Position numbers and translations under genes: made by a program. Under the pieces are notes generated by a model. That model worked only from the letters and a program-made list of their open reading frames with translations, had not been told where the DNA came from and did no database searches. From Marinobacterium marinum (GTDB lineage Bacteria; Pseudomonadota; Gammaproteobacteria; Pseudomonadales; Balneatricaceae), in assembly GCF_013868415.1 (NCBI RefSeq), contig NZ_JACEMT010000040.1, forward strand, positions 1-64,000: DNA of 64,000 nucleotides, in the 5' to 3' direction. This document shows positions 27,033-40,526 of this stretch, in pieces; position 1 is the first letter of the stretch, and each line of letters opens with the position of its first letter.

Positions 27033-28751
27033 TTAGCCAGTCGAACCGATATAGCGATCGCGCTTGCGGGCTTTCACCTTTTGGGTGTCGACCAGTACCA
27101 GACCGTCGATACAGTAGTTGAAGTCTGCATCAACGCCAAAGTCAAGAAAACTGACCCCGCCCGGCTCGCAGAGTTCACTGTATTGCTTGTACAGTGTCGG
27201 TATGGAGACACCCAGGAAGTCGAGTTGTTCGCGCAGGCGGCTGAAGTCCTCGCGGTAGTCGTCGCCTGTAAACAGCTGTTGAATGGTTGCTTCCGCATCG
27301 CTATCCAGCTGGTAAGGGCTGCGGGAACGCGCCAGCCAGGCGGAATCGGGAAAGTAGTGGCGGTAGAACCAGACCAGTAGATCGCGCGCGCGCTTGGGAT
27401 AGCTGTTACTCAGACTGACCGGGCCGAACATGTATCGGACTTCGGGATGGCGACGCAGGTAGGCACCGATGCCGTACCAGAGATAGTCCAGAGAACGTTT
27501 GCCCCAGTAGCGCGGTTGAACAAAGCTGCGCCCCAGCTCAATGCCCTGCTTGAAGATATCCTGCATCTGTTCGCTGTAATTGAACAGGGATTCGCTGTAC
27601 AGCCTGTACTCGGCGTCCTGCACACGTTGGCAGCCTTCACCGATGCGGTAGGCTCCGGCAATTTCAAGATCTTCCTCGTCCCACAGGATCAGATGGCGGT
27701 AATACTGGTCATAGCGGTCCAGATCGCGCCGTTCGCCGGTGCCCTCGCCAACCGTACGGAAGGCAACCTCACGCAGGCGGCCGATCTCCTGCATGACAAC
27801 GGAATCGGCGTGATAGTCGAACAGGTAGATTTTCTTGCCGTCAGCGGTTTCGCCCAGCAGCTCCGCTCGTTTCAGTTCCTGCTTGAGTGCCTGACGGTCC
27901 TGTGGGTGGGCGATGGTTTTTTCGGTTAAAAACAGCGGAGGCTTGTTACGCGCAATGCGGTACAGGTGCTTTTTGAGCAGCCTGGCCTTGTCACGATTGG
28001 AAACCGGCAGGGCATCCAGCTGGCTGAAAGCGATGGGTTCGCCGATACGCACCGGAAGTGTCACCGAGTGCTTGTTGAACATTTCCCGGGCCAGCATCAG
28101 CGTTGACATGGATTTGTTGATGTACGACAGGCCATAGAACAGGGGGGAGTTTTTGCCACCCAGATAGACCGGCAGGATAGGGGCATTGGCCTTACGGGCA
28201 AAATGGATAAAGCCGCTGTTCCATTTGCCATCCTTGATACCGGTGAAGCCGGCGCGAGATACTTCACCGGCCGGGAAGACGATCACGGCTTCATCGTTTT
28301 GCAGTGCTTCGACAATGCGTGCGATGTTGGCCTTGCGGGTGCTCTTGCCCAGGTTGTCCACGGGCAGAAAGAGGCCCTGCAGGGTGTCAAAATTCATCAA
28401 GACATCGTTGGCGATGATGCGCACATCCCGGCGGACTTCGCCAATCAGCTTGAGCAAGGCCAGTCCGTCAAGTGCGCCCAGAGGGTGGTTGGCAATAATG
28501 ACCACGCGACCGGAGGAGGGGATGTTCATCCGCTCCTTGTGACTGATGGTGTAGCTGAAATTGAAATAGTCCAGCACCTCGTCGACAAATTCGAAACCAC
28601 GGCTGCCCTTGTGCGTATCCAGGAATCGATTGATTTCCTGTTCTCGCACCAGGTGGCGCAGGCAAAAAAGGGTCGAGCGGCGAACCGGGGCGGGTTTGTG
28701 CGCGAAGGCGGGGTATTTGTTAACCAGCACCTGTTCAACATCAATCTGCAT
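27033..28751 (-). CDS. olsF: Bifunctional ornithine lipid acyltransferase OlsF type
   Basis: A 572-residue two-domain acyltransferase. The N-terminal part (about 60-280) is a PlsC-type O-acyltransferase with [12 protein letters not shown] near 90 and [11 protein letters not shown]. The C-terminal part (about 310-560) is a GNAT-like acyl-ACP N-acyltransferase ([31 protein letters not shown]). This order is that of OlsF, which makes ornithine lipids, phosphate-free membrane lipids, in two steps. Specificity for ornithine (versus glutamine or glycine) cannot be read from sequence. Confidence 0.8.
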   Translation of the reverse strand: MQIDVEQVLVNKYPAFAHKPAPVRRSTLFCLRHLVREQEINRFLDTHKGSRGFEFVDEVLDYFNFSYTISHKERMNIPSSGRVVIIANHPLGALDGLALLKLIGEVRRDVRIIANDVLMNFDTLQGLFLPVDNLGKSTRKANIARIVEALQNDEAVIVFPAGEVSRAGFTGIKDGKWNSGFIHFARKANAPILPVYLGGKNSPLFYGLSYINKSMSTLMLAREMFNKHSVTLPVRIGEPIAFSQLDALPVSNRDKARLLKKHLYRIARNKPPLFLTEKTIAHPQDRQALKQELKRAELLGETADGKKIYLFDYHADSVVMQEIGRLREVAFRTVGEGTGERRDLDRYDQYYRHLILWDEEDLEIAGAYRIGEGCQRVQDAEYRLYSESLFNYSEQMQDIFKQGIELGRSFVQPRYWGKRSLDYLWYGIGAYLRRHPEVRYMFGPVSLSNSYPKRARDLLVWFYRHYFPDSAWLARSRSPYQLDSDAEATIQQLFTGDDYREDFSRLREQLDFLGVSIPTLYKQYSELCEPGGVSFLDFGVDADFNYCIDGLVLVDTQKVKARKRDRYIGSTG

Positions 28752-28964
28752 GTTCTGTCACCTCTATCAACTGAGATCTACACTATGGCGATCAGGTGAC
28801 ACCGGGGTGACCGCAAGATGACTGCCCTGTTACAGTAGGGGGGCTCTGTCAGCGGCTGGCCGGGCGTGACCGGATGAGTCCGGTTGCGCGAGAGGGCGGC
28901 TGCCGACTTGCTCCCGGGCACGTTTCGTGCGTGAATAGCCGCTCTGTACATACCGTGTAAGCCG

Positions 28965-30059
28965 ATGAAATCAGTAGTTTCTGTCAGTCATAGCCTTCCT
29001 TTGCCTCGCAAAATTATCCATCTGGACTGCGATTGCTTTTTTGCCGCCGTAGAGATGCTGGCGCATCCCGAGTGGCGTGATGTGCCTCTGGCGGTGGGCG
29101 GGGCCGTCGAGCGGCGCGGCGTGATATCAACCTGTAACTATCCCGCACGCACTTTCGGCGTGCATTCGGCCATGTCCAGTGCCCGAGCACTGAAGTTGTG
29201 TCCGCAGCTGAAATTGATATCGGGAAATATGGCGCGTTATCGCGAAGTATCAGAGCAGATTTTTGCCATTTATCGGCGTTTCTCTGATCAGATCGAACCG
29301 GTTTCTCTGGATGAGGCTTATCTGGACGTAACCGGGAGCCGGTTATGCGATGGTAGTGCGACGCGCATTGCCGAAACGATTCGGCAACAGGTGAGGGACG
29401 AAACCGGCATTGTCGTGTCGGCCGGCGTGGCGCAGAACAAATTTCTGGCCAAGGTTGCCAGTGACTGGAATAAGCCGGATGGACTCTGTGTGATCACGCC
29501 CGAGCAGCAAGGCGAGTTCGTGGCACAGCTGGATGTGAAAAAGATTCCCGGTGTGGGGCCGCGCACCCAGGAAAAGCTGATGGGGCTGGGGGTCGGGGTA
29601 TGCAGCGAGCTGCAGTCCTTGCCGCTGATTGAGCTGCAAAACCATTTTGGCCGTTTTGGTGAGCGCTTGTGGCAGTTGTCACGGGGAGAGGATGATCGAG
29701 AGGTGCGCACGCACCGTGAGCGCAAGTCGGTCAGTGTCGAGCACACGTTCAGCCAGGACTTGCCGGATTTGGCGGCCTGTCTGGATCAGCTGGAGTCACT
29801 GATGGATGATCTGAATACGCGTTATGAGCGCCATCGTGAAGCGCGGCAGATTTTGGGAGCGGTTGTGAAAATCAAGTTCAACAATTTCTCGCAGACGACC
29901 GCCGAGTGCCGAGCCGAGCAGCCGCACAAGGGCGTGTTTGCATCGCTGATGGAAGAAGCCTGGCTGCGTGGTGCGCGGCCGGTCCGTTTGCTGGGATTGG
30001 GGTATCGGCTGGGGCCTCGGGAGGGGGAAGCGGAAGCCGAGCAGCTTCCGCTGTTCTAA
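28965..30059 (+). CDS. dinB: DNA polymerase IV (Y family) DinB
   Basis: A translesion DNA polymerase, 364 residues (E. coli 351). It has the palm residues in IIHLDCDCFFAAVEM and SLDEAYLDV, the HhH region VKKIPGVGPRTQEKLMGLGV, and the little finger domain with SVEHTFSQDL. It ends in EQLPLF, matching the QLxLF-type beta-clamp binding motif. No LexA box was found in the 213-bp upstream gap. Confidence 0.97.
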   Translation: MKSVVSVSHSLPLPRKIIHLDCDCFFAAVEMLAHPEWRDVPLAVGGAVERRGVISTCNYPARTFGVHSAMSSARALKLCPQLKLISGNMARYREVSEQIFAIYRRFSDQIEPVSLDEAYLDVTGSRLCDGSATRIAETIRQQVRDETGIVVSAGVAQNKFLAKVASDWNKPDGLCVITPEQQGEFVAQLDVKKIPGVGPRTQEKLMGLGVGVCSELQSLPLIELQNHFGRFGERLWQLSRGEDDREVRTHRERKSVSVEHTFSQDLPDLAACLDQLESLMDDLNTRYERHREARQILGAVVKIKFNNFSQTTAECRAEQPHKGVFASLMEEAWLRGARPVRLLGLGYRLGPREGEAEAEQLPLF

Positions 30060-30060
30060 A

Positions 30061-30402
30061 TCAGCCCTTGCGTTCCAGCGGTTGAGCGTCGAACTGAATA
30101 CCGTCCCAGCCGCAGCGGATGAAGTTGCGGATGTTGCCGTGATCGCTGCCGTCCGGCGTGTTCAGTACATCGCGGTAGAAACGGCCAAAACAGGCCAGGG
30201 TTTGAGCCTGGTTCAGCTGCATGAGTCGGCCAAAACCGAAAATTTTACAGGACCCTTCATTCTGGCCTGCATCGTTGCGTAGTTCGTCGTTTGTGAAGGC
30301 GCAGGGAGTGTAGTTGAAGTACTCGCTGATGACGGCCTGAGTATCTTCAAAGTCCAGGCTGTCATCCTGGCCGATACGGGCGGCAAACGCTTCCGGTGTC
30401 AT
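30061..30402 (-). CDS. HopJ-type III effector family protein
   Basis: 113 residues of the HopJ family, marked by EAGQNEGSCK-type sequence (here DAGQNEGSCKIFGFGRL), QTLACFGRFYRDVL and DHGNIRNFIRCGWDGIQF. Despite the name, free-living marine bacteria without type III secretion carry it, so a housekeeping or unknown role is likely. One base separates it from the convergent dinB stop. Confidence 0.9.
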   Translation of the reverse strand: MTPEAFAARIGQDDSLDFEDTQAVISEYFNYTPCAFTNDELRNDAGQNEGSCKIFGFGRLMQLNQAQTLACFGRFYRDVLNTPDGSDHGNIRNFIRCGWDGIQFDAQPLERKG

Positions 30403-30448
30403 GGCAATAATCCTCTATTAACATGGGTGCATCGTTCAAGGCGATGCA

Positions 30449-31426
30449 TTATGCCGTGAGTGGCCGCCATTGCACAGGGCGAACCTCCAGCTGGAGCAGG
30501 CATCGAATCAGTTCCGTTTGTGTGGCGTGGCAGCCCTGGCGCTGACAGCGGTCAATGACGGCACCACTGATTTCGTCCAGCTCCAGCGGGCGGCCCTTCT
30601 CCCGGTCGACCAGCATGGATGTTTTGATGGCGTCAAACTGGCTGATCAGAGCAAACATGTCGTCGATATCCGCTTCGCTCAGGCTCACATCATCTGCGCG
30701 GGCGGCGATGGCCGTTTCTTGCATCATTGCGTAGACGGTGCGGCCCAGAACGGGGTCAGCCGTCAGGCTGCGTGTATCCAGACCGGTCAGGGCGCTGAGC
30801 GGATTGACGCCATTGCTGAGCGGATTGACGCCATTATTGATAAGCAGCTTTTTCCAGAGCTCATAACGGATGTCGGGTGTAATGCGGGCAGGAATGTGTG
30901 CCGCATTGAGGGTCTGGGCCAAAGCCTCCAGAGCAGTATTGGACTCCGCCTGTTGGGGCCAGTGCCCCATGACTATCTGTGCCGGGCCTTTTGCTTCAAT
31001 GTGCCCGGGGGCAATGATGTGTCCGCCAATTCTGACGGCGAGCCCGCCCAGTGTCCTGGCGTTGCCTAACGCGGCTGCAATCATCGGTTCGTTGTCCACA
31101 CCGTTCTGCAGGGAGAGAACCGGTGTCTCGGCTCTGTTCAGCCAGTCTGCCGCCAAGGTCAGCCAGTCTGAAGTTGCGCCGGATTTGAGTGCCAGCATGA
31201 TCAGGTCATACTCGGCGCAGGCATGTTGCTGCATGAGTGGTGTCATGGCTTGGGCATCGACCGCCCGGTTGAAGTGCAAGTCTTCGTGCACGACTTTCAG
31301 GCCGTGGCGCTGCATCCTTTCCAGATGAGCGCCCCGTGCAACAAATGTCACTTGATGCCCCGCTTCAAGCAGGCGTGCGCCATAGTAGCAGCCGATACCG
31401 CCGGCACCGACAATCAGAAATTTCAT
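30449..31426 (-). CDS. panE: 2-dehydropantoate 2-reductase PanE, with an internal tandem duplication
   Basis: NADPH-dependent reduction of ketopantoate to pantoate in coenzyme A synthesis. The 325-residue protein has the N-terminal dinucleotide fold (VGAGGIGCYYGARL) and the C-terminal helical domain. In the conserved segment after the catalytic Lys (KKLLINNGVNPLS) the seven residues NGVNPLS occur twice in a row, coded by a perfect 21-bp tandem repeat. The frame is intact. This segment lines the active site in relatives, so activity may be altered. Confidence 0.88.
   Translation of the reverse strand: MKFLIVGAGGIGCYYGARLLEAGHQVTFVARGAHLERMQRHGLKVVHEDLHFNRAVDAQAMTPLMQQHACAEYDLIMLALKSGATSDWLTLAADWLNRAETPVLSLQNGVDNEPMIAAALGNARTLGGLAVRIGGHIIAPGHIEAKGPAQIVMGHWPQQAESNTALEALAQTLNAAHIPARITPDIRYELWKKLLINNGVNPLSNGVNPLSALTGLDTRSLTADPVLGRTVYAMMQETAIAARADDVSLSEADIDDMFALISQFDAIKTSMLVDREKGRPLELDEISGAVIDRCQRQGCHATQTELIRCLLQLEVRPVQWRPLTA
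30794..30835. repeat. Perfect 21-bp tandem duplication inside panE
   Basis: Two identical 21-bp units, 30794-30814 and 30815-30835, in frame, coding NGVNPLS twice. The two copies show no base difference, so the duplication is recent or is an assembly or culture variant. Confidence 0.9.
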
Positions 31427-31714
31427 CCTTCGTCTCCCTTTAACGGATACTCCGGTTTTACCTCAAAAACCGGCTGGATTAAACCGGATGTAATGGGAAT
31501 ACAGGGCCCCATGGATGCAATGGGTCGTTGTCAGGGGGGCGAAAGGGGGCAGGGAAAGTTGAGTGCTGGACTATAGTGTCAGGACAGCCGTTTTTCTTGT
31601 CCGCACGAAAGCCTTGATGCTTCGTGCTGCGAACGCAATCTCGAATATAACTGTGAGTAGCGGGCTGCCGGCCGTAGCCGGCAGCCATCAGGGCGAACCG
31701 AGAAGTGGCTCGTT

Positions 31715-33760
31715 TTACTTGATGCGCATGCCGGGTTGAGCGCCGTTATGGGGCTCCAGAATCCACAGGTCTTCACCGCCCGGACCAGCAGCCAGTACCA
31801 TGCCTTCAGAAACACCGAACTTCATCTTGCGCGGTGCCAGGTTGGCCACCATGACGGTCAGCTTGCCTTCCAGGTCTTCCGGCTTGTAGGCAGACTTGAT
31901 GCCGGCGAACACGTTGCGCGTCTCGCCACCCAGGTCCAGAGTCAGACGCAGCAGCTTGTCGGCGCCTTCTACGTGTTCAGCCTTGGCGATCTTGGCAACA
32001 CGCAGGTCGACCTTGGCAAAGTCTGGGAATTCGATGGTATCGGCCACCGGTTCCTTGCTCAGTTCGGTGGCTTTGGCAGCGGGCTTGGCGGCAGCGATCT
32101 GAGGCTGAGCCTGCAGACTCTGTCTGGAGTCTTCGATCAGCGCTTCGATCACTTTTTCATCCACGCGCTGCATCAGCGGCTTGAACTTGTTGATCTGCTG
32201 ATCCAGCAGCGGCTGTTCGATTGCATCCCAGGCCAGAGTGTCGATATTGAGGAACTCGCACGCTTTCTCGGCCACTTCCGGCAGTACAGGTGCCAGGTAG
32301 CTGATAATGACGCGGAACAGGTTGATGCCCATGCTGCAACAGGCCTGCACTTCAGCTTCCTTGCCTTCCTGTTTGGCCAGTACCCAGGGTTCGGCAGTGT
32401 CGATGTACTGGTTGGCCTTGTCAGCCAGGTGCATGATTTCGCGCATGGCGCGGCCATATTCACGCTTCTCGTAAGCGTCGGCAATCACGTCTCCCAGGGC
32501 AACGGCTTCCTGATACAACTCTGGGTTAGCCAGGGTAGTGTCCAGCTGACCATCAAACTTCTTCTTGATGAAACCGGCGCAGCGGCTGGCGATGTTGACG
32601 ACCTTGTTGACCAGGTCGGCATTCACGCGCAGGCGGAAGTCGTCCAGGCTCAGGTCGATATCGTCAATGCCTGAGCCCAGCTTGGCGGCGAAGTAGTAAC
32701 GCAGGTACTCCGGCTGCAGGTGCTTCAGGTAAGTCTCGGCCATGATAAAGGTGCCGCGTGACTTGGACATCTTCTGGCCGTTGACGGTCAGGAAACCGTG
32801 GCAGAATACGCCGGTCGGGGTGCGGAAGCCTGCACCCTTCAGTTCGGCCGGCCAGAACAGGGTATGGAAGTAGGCGATATCCTTGCCGATGAAGTGATAC
32901 AGCTCGGTATCGGAACCTTCTTGCCAGTATTCGTCGAAATCAACGCCGTTCTTGTCGCACCAGTTCTTGAAGCTGGCCATGTAGCCGATCGGTGCGTCCA
33001 TCCAGACGTAGAAGTACTTGCCCGGAGCGTCCGGGATTTCGAAGCCCCAGTAGGGTGCATCGCGGGAAATATCCCACTCCTGCAGGCCGGATTCGAACCA
33101 CTCGTTGAGCTTGTGGATCATCTGACTCTGTACGTGTTCATTGACCCAGTTGCGCAGGAATTCCTCGAAATCGCCCAGTTTGAAGAAGAAGTGCTCGGAC
33201 TCTTTTTCAATCGGCGCCGCGCCGGAGATGGCGGAGTAGGCGTTCTTCAGCTCGGTGGGCTGGTAAGTAGCGCCACAGGCTTCACAAGAATCACCGTACT
33301 GGTCCTTGGCGCCGCATTTCGGGCAATCGCCCTTGATGAAGCGGTCCGGCAGGAACATGTTCTTCACCGGATCGTAGGCCTGAGTGATGGTGCGGCGGGT
33401 GATATGTCCGGCGTCACGCAGGCGCTCGTAGATCAGTGTCGAGAAGTGACGGTTTTCTTCCGAGTGGGTGGAATAGTAATTGTCGAAGTTGACCATGAAG
33501 CCGGCGAAGTCGCGCTGGTGCTCAGCGCTGACCTGGTCGATCAGCTCCTGTGGGCTTTTGCCCATCTGGTTGGCCTTGAGCATAATCGGCGTACCGTGGG
33601 CATCGTCGGCACAGACGTAGGTGCAGTCATGACCACGCTGTTTCTGGAAGCGAACCCAGATGTCGGTCTGGATATACTCGACCAGATGGCCCAGATGGAT
33701 GGGGCCATTGGCATAGGGCAGGGCACTGGTGACAAGAATCTTGCGCTTGCTGTCGGACAT
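31715..33760 (-). CDS. metG: Methionyl-tRNA synthetase MetG
   Basis: Charges tRNA-Met, including initiator. The 681 residues are the long, dimeric form: catalytic Rossmann domain with [14 protein letters not shown] (HIGH motif), zinc knuckle [18 protein letters not shown] near 144-161, the KMSKS motif ([11 protein letters not shown]), an anticodon-binding helical domain, and a C-terminal EMAP/Trbp111-type tRNA-binding domain ([20 protein letters not shown]). A 10-bp hairpin without a T-run lies after it at 31663-31686. Confidence 0.98.
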   Translation of the reverse strand: MSDSKRKILVTSALPYANGPIHLGHLVEYIQTDIWVRFQKQRGHDCTYVCADDAHGTPIMLKANQMGKSPQELIDQVSAEHQRDFAGFMVNFDNYYSTHSEENRHFSTLIYERLRDAGHITRRTITQAYDPVKNMFLPDRFIKGDCPKCGAKDQYGDSCEACGATYQPTELKNAYSAISGAAPIEKESEHFFFKLGDFEEFLRNWVNEHVQSQMIHKLNEWFESGLQEWDISRDAPYWGFEIPDAPGKYFYVWMDAPIGYMASFKNWCDKNGVDFDEYWQEGSDTELYHFIGKDIAYFHTLFWPAELKGAGFRTPTGVFCHGFLTVNGQKMSKSRGTFIMAETYLKHLQPEYLRYYFAAKLGSGIDDIDLSLDDFRLRVNADLVNKVVNIASRCAGFIKKKFDGQLDTTLANPELYQEAVALGDVIADAYEKREYGRAMREIMHLADKANQYIDTAEPWVLAKQEGKEAEVQACCSMGINLFRVIISYLAPVLPEVAEKACEFLNIDTLAWDAIEQPLLDQQINKFKPLMQRVDEKVIEALIEDSRQSLQAQPQIAAAKPAAKATELSKEPVADTIEFPDFAKVDLRVAKIAKAEHVEGADKLLRLTLDLGGETRNVFAGIKSAYKPEDLEGKLTVMVANLAPRKMKFGVSEGMVLAAGPGGEDLWILEPHNGAQPGMRIK

Positions 33761-33915
33761 CGTTGGCTCTGAGTCGGTTGAAAAATAAAGTGAATCATTC
33801 TACGCCGGATTGAACGCCGAATGAAGGCTGCCGGTGCCTGTGCTAAAATCCGCGGCCCTTGATGTCCATTCCCGTTTGATCCCTGTGATCACCAAAGCAA
33901 GTATAGAGGTAGCCG

Positions 33916-35001
33916 ATGGCCCTTCCCCGTGTGGAGCCGGAACAGTACGACGCCTTGTTGGCGGCTAAAAAAGCCCGTATCGAAGCGCAGTTTGCCGAGT
34001 TTGATCTGCCTGAGGTCGAAATCTTTACATCGCAGCCGGAGCACTATCGTCTGCGCGCCGAGTTTCGTACCTGGCACGAAGGGGATGACCTCTATTACGT
34101 CATGTTTGATGGCGACAAGCGTACGCCGGTCAGGCTGGACAGCTGCCCGATGGTGTCTGAGCGTATCCATGACGTGATGTTCAAACTGCTGGATGTGATC
34201 CGCCCCGACCCCGTGTTGCGCTTTAAGCTGTTCCAGGTGGATTTTCTCAGCACTCTGTCCGGCGAGCTGCTGGTAAGCCTGCTGTACCATCGCCAACTGG
34301 ACGATGAATGGGTCGAGCGGGTCAAGCCGCTGCGTGAGCAGTTCAACATCGATATCATCGGTCGTGCACGCAAGCAGAAGATTCTGCTGGATCGCGACTT
34401 CGTGGTGGAAGAGCTGAACATCAACGGACGGGCCTACCGCTACCAGCAGACCGAGAACGGCTTCACGCAGCCCAACGGACATGTCTGCGAAAAAATGATC
34501 GAGTGGGCGATCGACTCTACTGCCCATGCCGGCGGTGATCTGGTCGAGTTCTACTGCGGTAACGGTAACTTCACTCTGCCGCTGGCGCAGAACTTCCGCC
34601 GTGTGGTGGCCACCGAGATCTCCAAGGTGTCGGTACGCTCTGCGGAATGGAATATCCAGGAGAACGGCATCGACAATATCGACGTGTTGCGCATGCCGTC
34701 GGAAGATCTGTCACTGATCCTCAAGGGCGAAAAGACCAGCCGCAAAGTGCAGGGGCTGGCGCTGGAGGAATGTGACTTTACTACTGTGCTGGTGGATCCG
34801 CCGCGCTGTGGTCTTGATGAGCACACGGTGGCGCAGATCTGCGAATACCCGCACATCCTCTACATCTCCTGTAACCCGGAAACACTGCACGACAATCTCA
34901 AGCAGATCAGCAAAACGCACCGGCTGGAGCGGTTTGCGATTTTTGACCAGTTCCCGTACACCGATCACCTGGAGTGCGGTGTCTATCTGACCCGTCGCTG
35001 A
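33916..35001 (+). CDS. trmA: tRNA (uracil-5-)-methyltransferase TrmA
   Basis: SAM-dependent formation of m5U54 in the T-loop of tRNA. 361 residues (E. coli 366). Shows LVEFYCGNGNFTLPLA (SAM motif I), VDPPRCGLDE and the nucleophile region ILYISCNPETL. Its divergent partner is metG. Confidence 0.97.
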   Translation: MALPRVEPEQYDALLAAKKARIEAQFAEFDLPEVEIFTSQPEHYRLRAEFRTWHEGDDLYYVMFDGDKRTPVRLDSCPMVSERIHDVMFKLLDVIRPDPVLRFKLFQVDFLSTLSGELLVSLLYHRQLDDEWVERVKPLREQFNIDIIGRARKQKILLDRDFVVEELNINGRAYRYQQTENGFTQPNGHVCEKMIEWAIDSTAHAGGDLVEFYCGNGNFTLPLAQNFRRVVATEISKVSVRSAEWNIQENGIDNIDVLRMPSEDLSLILKGEKTSRKVQGLALEECDFTTVLVDPPRCGLDEHTVAQICEYPHILYISCNPETLHDNLKQISKTHRLERFAIFDQFPYTDHLECGVYLTRR

Positions 35002-35027
35002 GCAGGCTGATGATGAAAGGAGGTTCC

Positions 35028-37869
<2,842 letters not shown>

Positions 37870-37916
37870 ATAATGTCTGGGTGAGCGGTGGCGACCGCCC
37901 ATCCGGGGTGCGAGTC

Positions 37917-38546
37917 TTAGCCCTTGAACCCTTTGCCGACCACGTACACTTCACGGGAGCGTGCGCGGGAGGCTTCGGGTTTGCGGATCAGAACAGTATC
38001 GAAATGCTCGCGGACCTGTTTGACGAACGCTTCATAGCCTTCGCCCTGGAAGGCCTTGGCGACAAAACTGCCCTTGGGCTTGAGAACCTGCTGGGCCATA
38101 TCCAGTGCCAGTTCAATCAGATAGATGGAGCCGGCCTGGTCGGCAGCGGCAACCCCACTCAGATTGGGAGCCATATCGGAGATGACGACATCTACCGGGC
38201 GCTCATCAATCACCGTCATGATTTCGTCGAACACACTCTCTTCGGTAAAGTCACCCTGGATGAAGTCCACATCGGGCAGGGCATCCATGGGCAGAATATC
38301 CGATGCGATCACCTTGCCCTTTTCGCCGACCAGTTGCGATGCGATTTGCGACCATCCGCCCGGTGCCGAGCCCAGGTCGATCACCAGCATGCCGGGCCTG
38401 ATCAGTTTGTCCTTCTCGTTGAGCGCCAGCAGTTTGTAGCTGGCGCGGGAACGGTAGCCGTCCTTTTGTGCCTGTTTGACGAAGGGGTCGCTGACGTGCT
38501 CTTTGAGCCAGCGGGCGCTGCTTTTGGAACGGGCCATAGTGTGCAA
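37917..38546 (-). CDS. rlmE: 23S rRNA (U2552) 2'-O-methyltransferase RlmE (FtsJ/RrmJ)
   Basis: Methylates U2552 in the A-loop of 23S rRNA, late in 50S assembly. 209 residues (E. coli 209). SAM motif [13 protein letters not shown], Asp of the KDKE set in [11 protein letters not shown], and [11 protein letters not shown]. Usually next to ftsH and yhbY; here it stands alone, convergent with katG and divergent from a TrmH-type gene. Confidence 0.96.
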   Translation of the reverse strand: MHTMARSKSSARWLKEHVSDPFVKQAQKDGYRSRASYKLLALNEKDKLIRPGMLVIDLGSAPGGWSQIASQLVGEKGKVIASDILPMDALPDVDFIQGDFTEESVFDEIMTVIDERPVDVVISDMAPNLSGVAAADQAGSIYLIELALDMAQQVLKPKGSFVAKAFQGEGYEAFVKQVREHFDTVLIRKPEASRARSREVYVVGKGFKG

Positions 38547-38666
38547 AAACCATCATTGTGACTGAACAGCCTATTGTACGTGCGGCCATGCCGACACGCC
38601 AAGGCCTGCCTGACTTCCTTTGGGGGCAGGTTTATAATGCCGACCTTGGTAACAGGTGGGACAGGC

Positions 38667-39392
38667 ATGAAACTGGATCTGATCAAAAAGCTGCAGCAGA
38701 AAAAATATCGTAATGAAACCGGGTACTGCCTGGTTGAAGGTGAGCATCTGGTGCTGGAATTACAGAAAGCCGCCGAGCTGCAGCCGGGGTTGCGTGCCGC
38801 CGAGTTATATCTGACAGATCAATACGCGGACTGGTCGACCGACTTCAAAACGCACCCGGTAACCGGCAAGCAGATGAGTGCAATCAGTGCCACCAAAAGC
38901 CCGCAAGGAATTGTAGCAGTGGTGCCGATGGCGGCCATGCGTCCCGTATCGACCGGTGCCAGTGAGGTTGCTGTATACCTGCATGAAATTCAGGACCCCG
39001 GTAACCTGGGTACGATTTTGCGTACTCTGGCCTGGTTTGGCGGTTACCGCTGCTTGCTGAGCCCCGGCAGTGTTGACCCCTTTAACCCCAAAGTCATTCG
39101 CGCCAGTATGGGCGCCATCTTTCACGTACCACTTGAATTGGATGTGGCGCTGGAGTCTCTGGGCGAGCGCTTCGCAAGCATCGGTGCTCTGGATATGCAG
39201 GGGGAGGTACTGGAGTCCGCGTCATTCAGAGCATGCGACTGTTATCTGTTTGGCAATGAGGCCCGCGGGGTACCCCGTGAACGATTGGCATCGCTGAATG
39301 CGCAGGCCTTTACCATACCCGGGACCGGGCTGATCGAGTCCCTGAATCTGGGGACGGCTGTTGGCCTCTGTGTCTATGAGCGCCAGCGCTGA
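38667..39392 (+). CDS. SpoU/TrmH-family RNA 2'-O-methyltransferase
   Basis: A 241-residue SPOUT methyltransferase. The C-terminal knot carries the three family motifs: QDPGNLGTILRTLAWFG, LFGNEARGV and IESLNLGTAVGL. The N-terminal substrate-binding part starts KLQQKKYRNETGYCLVEGEH, as in RlmB/TsnR-like proteins. The start at 38667 was chosen because it fits the family start; the frame is open to 38574. The RNA target cannot be told. Confidence 0.88.
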   Translation: MKLDLIKKLQQKKYRNETGYCLVEGEHLVLELQKAAELQPGLRAAELYLTDQYADWSTDFKTHPVTGKQMSAISATKSPQGIVAVVPMAAMRPVSTGASEVAVYLHEIQDPGNLGTILRTLAWFGGYRCLLSPGSVDPFNPKVIRASMGAIFHVPLELDVALESLGERFASIGALDMQGEVLESASFRACDCYLFGNEARGVPRERLASLNAQAFTIPGTGLIESLNLGTAVGLCVYERQR

Positions 39393-40323
39393 CCCGGACG
39401 AATTCAAACAGCCGGCCATTCGCCATCTGGCATGGCTGTGCCGCGCCCCTCAGTTGTATCGCGGGGCACCGACCTTTGTCCCACGGGACTGGCTGCCGCC
39501 GGATTATCGGCAGCAGCTGCACCACTGGGATCATGCCCCCGAAACCTTGCCTGAGCTGCTGCAGGGGGCGCCTGCCCGCCGTCTGGGGCATTATTTTGAG
39601 CAGTTGTATGCCTGCCTGTTGAGCGACCTGCTGGGCTGGCCGCTGCTGGCTCGGAACCTCCCGATACGTGACAGTTGCCGTACGCTGGGTGAACTGGACT
39701 TTCTGGTGCGCAATCTGCGCCTGAATCGCGTGGAACATCATGAAATCGCGGTCAAGTTTTATCTGGGACACCGGTCGGCCGAGTCCGGCCTGGTGCGCTG
39801 GTACGGTCCCGACAGCCGAGATCGGCTGGATATTAAAACCGAACGGCTGCTGACCCATCAGACTCGGCTGACAGCCTTGCCCGACACTCGAGCCGCCATG
39901 CGAGCGCTTGGTATTCAGACACCTCCAGTGCCTTTCCTGTACATGCCCGGATATCTGTTCCAGCCCCTGCGTGAGGACCTGCCTGTACCCGAACAGGTCG
40001 ATTCTGACTATGCCAGCGGGCGCTGGTGCTACCCCCATGAAGTCGACAGCCTGGAGCCTGAGGGGTGGGTGTCCTTGCACAAACCTCACTGGCTGGGGCC
40101 TTGGTGCCAGACTGTAGCGCCTGAAACCGGTCGGTTGCAGCAGGCAGCTGCCGAAGTGGCAAGCACGGGACGCGCCTGCCTGCTGGGGCGGCTGGTCCGA
40201 GGCATAACGGGGTGGGTGGAAACAGAGCGTCTCTTTATTGTATCGAACGATTGGCCGACAACGCCTTCAAAGGACTCTCGGGGCAGGGTGAAGTCAGCCG
40301 CCTTGATCGAACAGTCACAGTAG
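39376..40323 (+). CDS. DUF1853 family protein
   Basis: A protein of about 315 residues (start at ATG 39376 or TTG 39361), overlapping the end of the methyltransferase gene by 17 bp in another frame. It matches DUF1853: RRLGHYFEQLYACLLSDLLGWPLLARNLPI and GELDFLVRN...EIAVKFYLG, then LVGRLVRGI-type tail (LLGRLVRGITGWVETERLFIVSNDWP). The GELDFL/EIAVKF pair looks like a PD-(D/E)XK core, so a nuclease fold is possible. Function unknown. Confidence 0.82.
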   Translation: MSASADPDEFKQPAIRHLAWLCRAPQLYRGAPTFVPRDWLPPDYRQQLHHWDHAPETLPELLQGAPARRLGHYFEQLYACLLSDLLGWPLLARNLPIRDSCRTLGELDFLVRNLRLNRVEHHEIAVKFYLGHRSAESGLVRWYGPDSRDRLDIKTERLLTHQTRLTALPDTRAAMRALGIQTPPVPFLYMPGYLFQPLREDLPVPEQVDSDYASGRWCYPHEVDSLEPEGWVSLHKPHWLGPWCQTVAPETGRLQQAAAEVASTGRACLLGRLVRGITGWVETERLFIVSNDWPTTPSKDSRGRVKSAALIEQSQ

Positions 40324-40463
40324 GCGTCTATAGTGTACTTGACGGTGCCGTTGCGGCGTTTTGGCGCCAGGTCTGATCGATAGTCGCTGCGAACTGACCA
40401 GAGGTGCCTGGCCGAGATGCCGGCCGGGGTTGAGAAAATGAATTAATAGAACTGCGGTCTAAT

Positions 40464-40489
40464 TTACATTCATACATGTATGCATGTAA
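40464..40489. promoter_or_regulatory. Palindromic operator before the RND genes (TetR/AcrR type)
   Basis: A 26-bp palindrome with arms TTACATTCATACA and TGTATGCATGTAA; 12 of 13 pairs match. It lies 37 bp before the adaptor start. It resembles AcrR-type operators (TACATACA half sites) and shares the ATACAT core with the site at 45694-45719. Confidence 0.8.
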
Positions 40490-40526
40490 GATCGCGGTTT
40501 GCCTTTCAATCATCGGGATTATTGTG

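Noticed and set aside
28752-28964. LexA box before dinB
   Set aside because: CTGT and ACAG half sites occur, but not with the required eight-base spacing.
31663-31686. Ten-bp hairpin after metG as a terminator
   Set aside because: A strong stem, but there is no T-run on either strand; it is mentioned only with metG.
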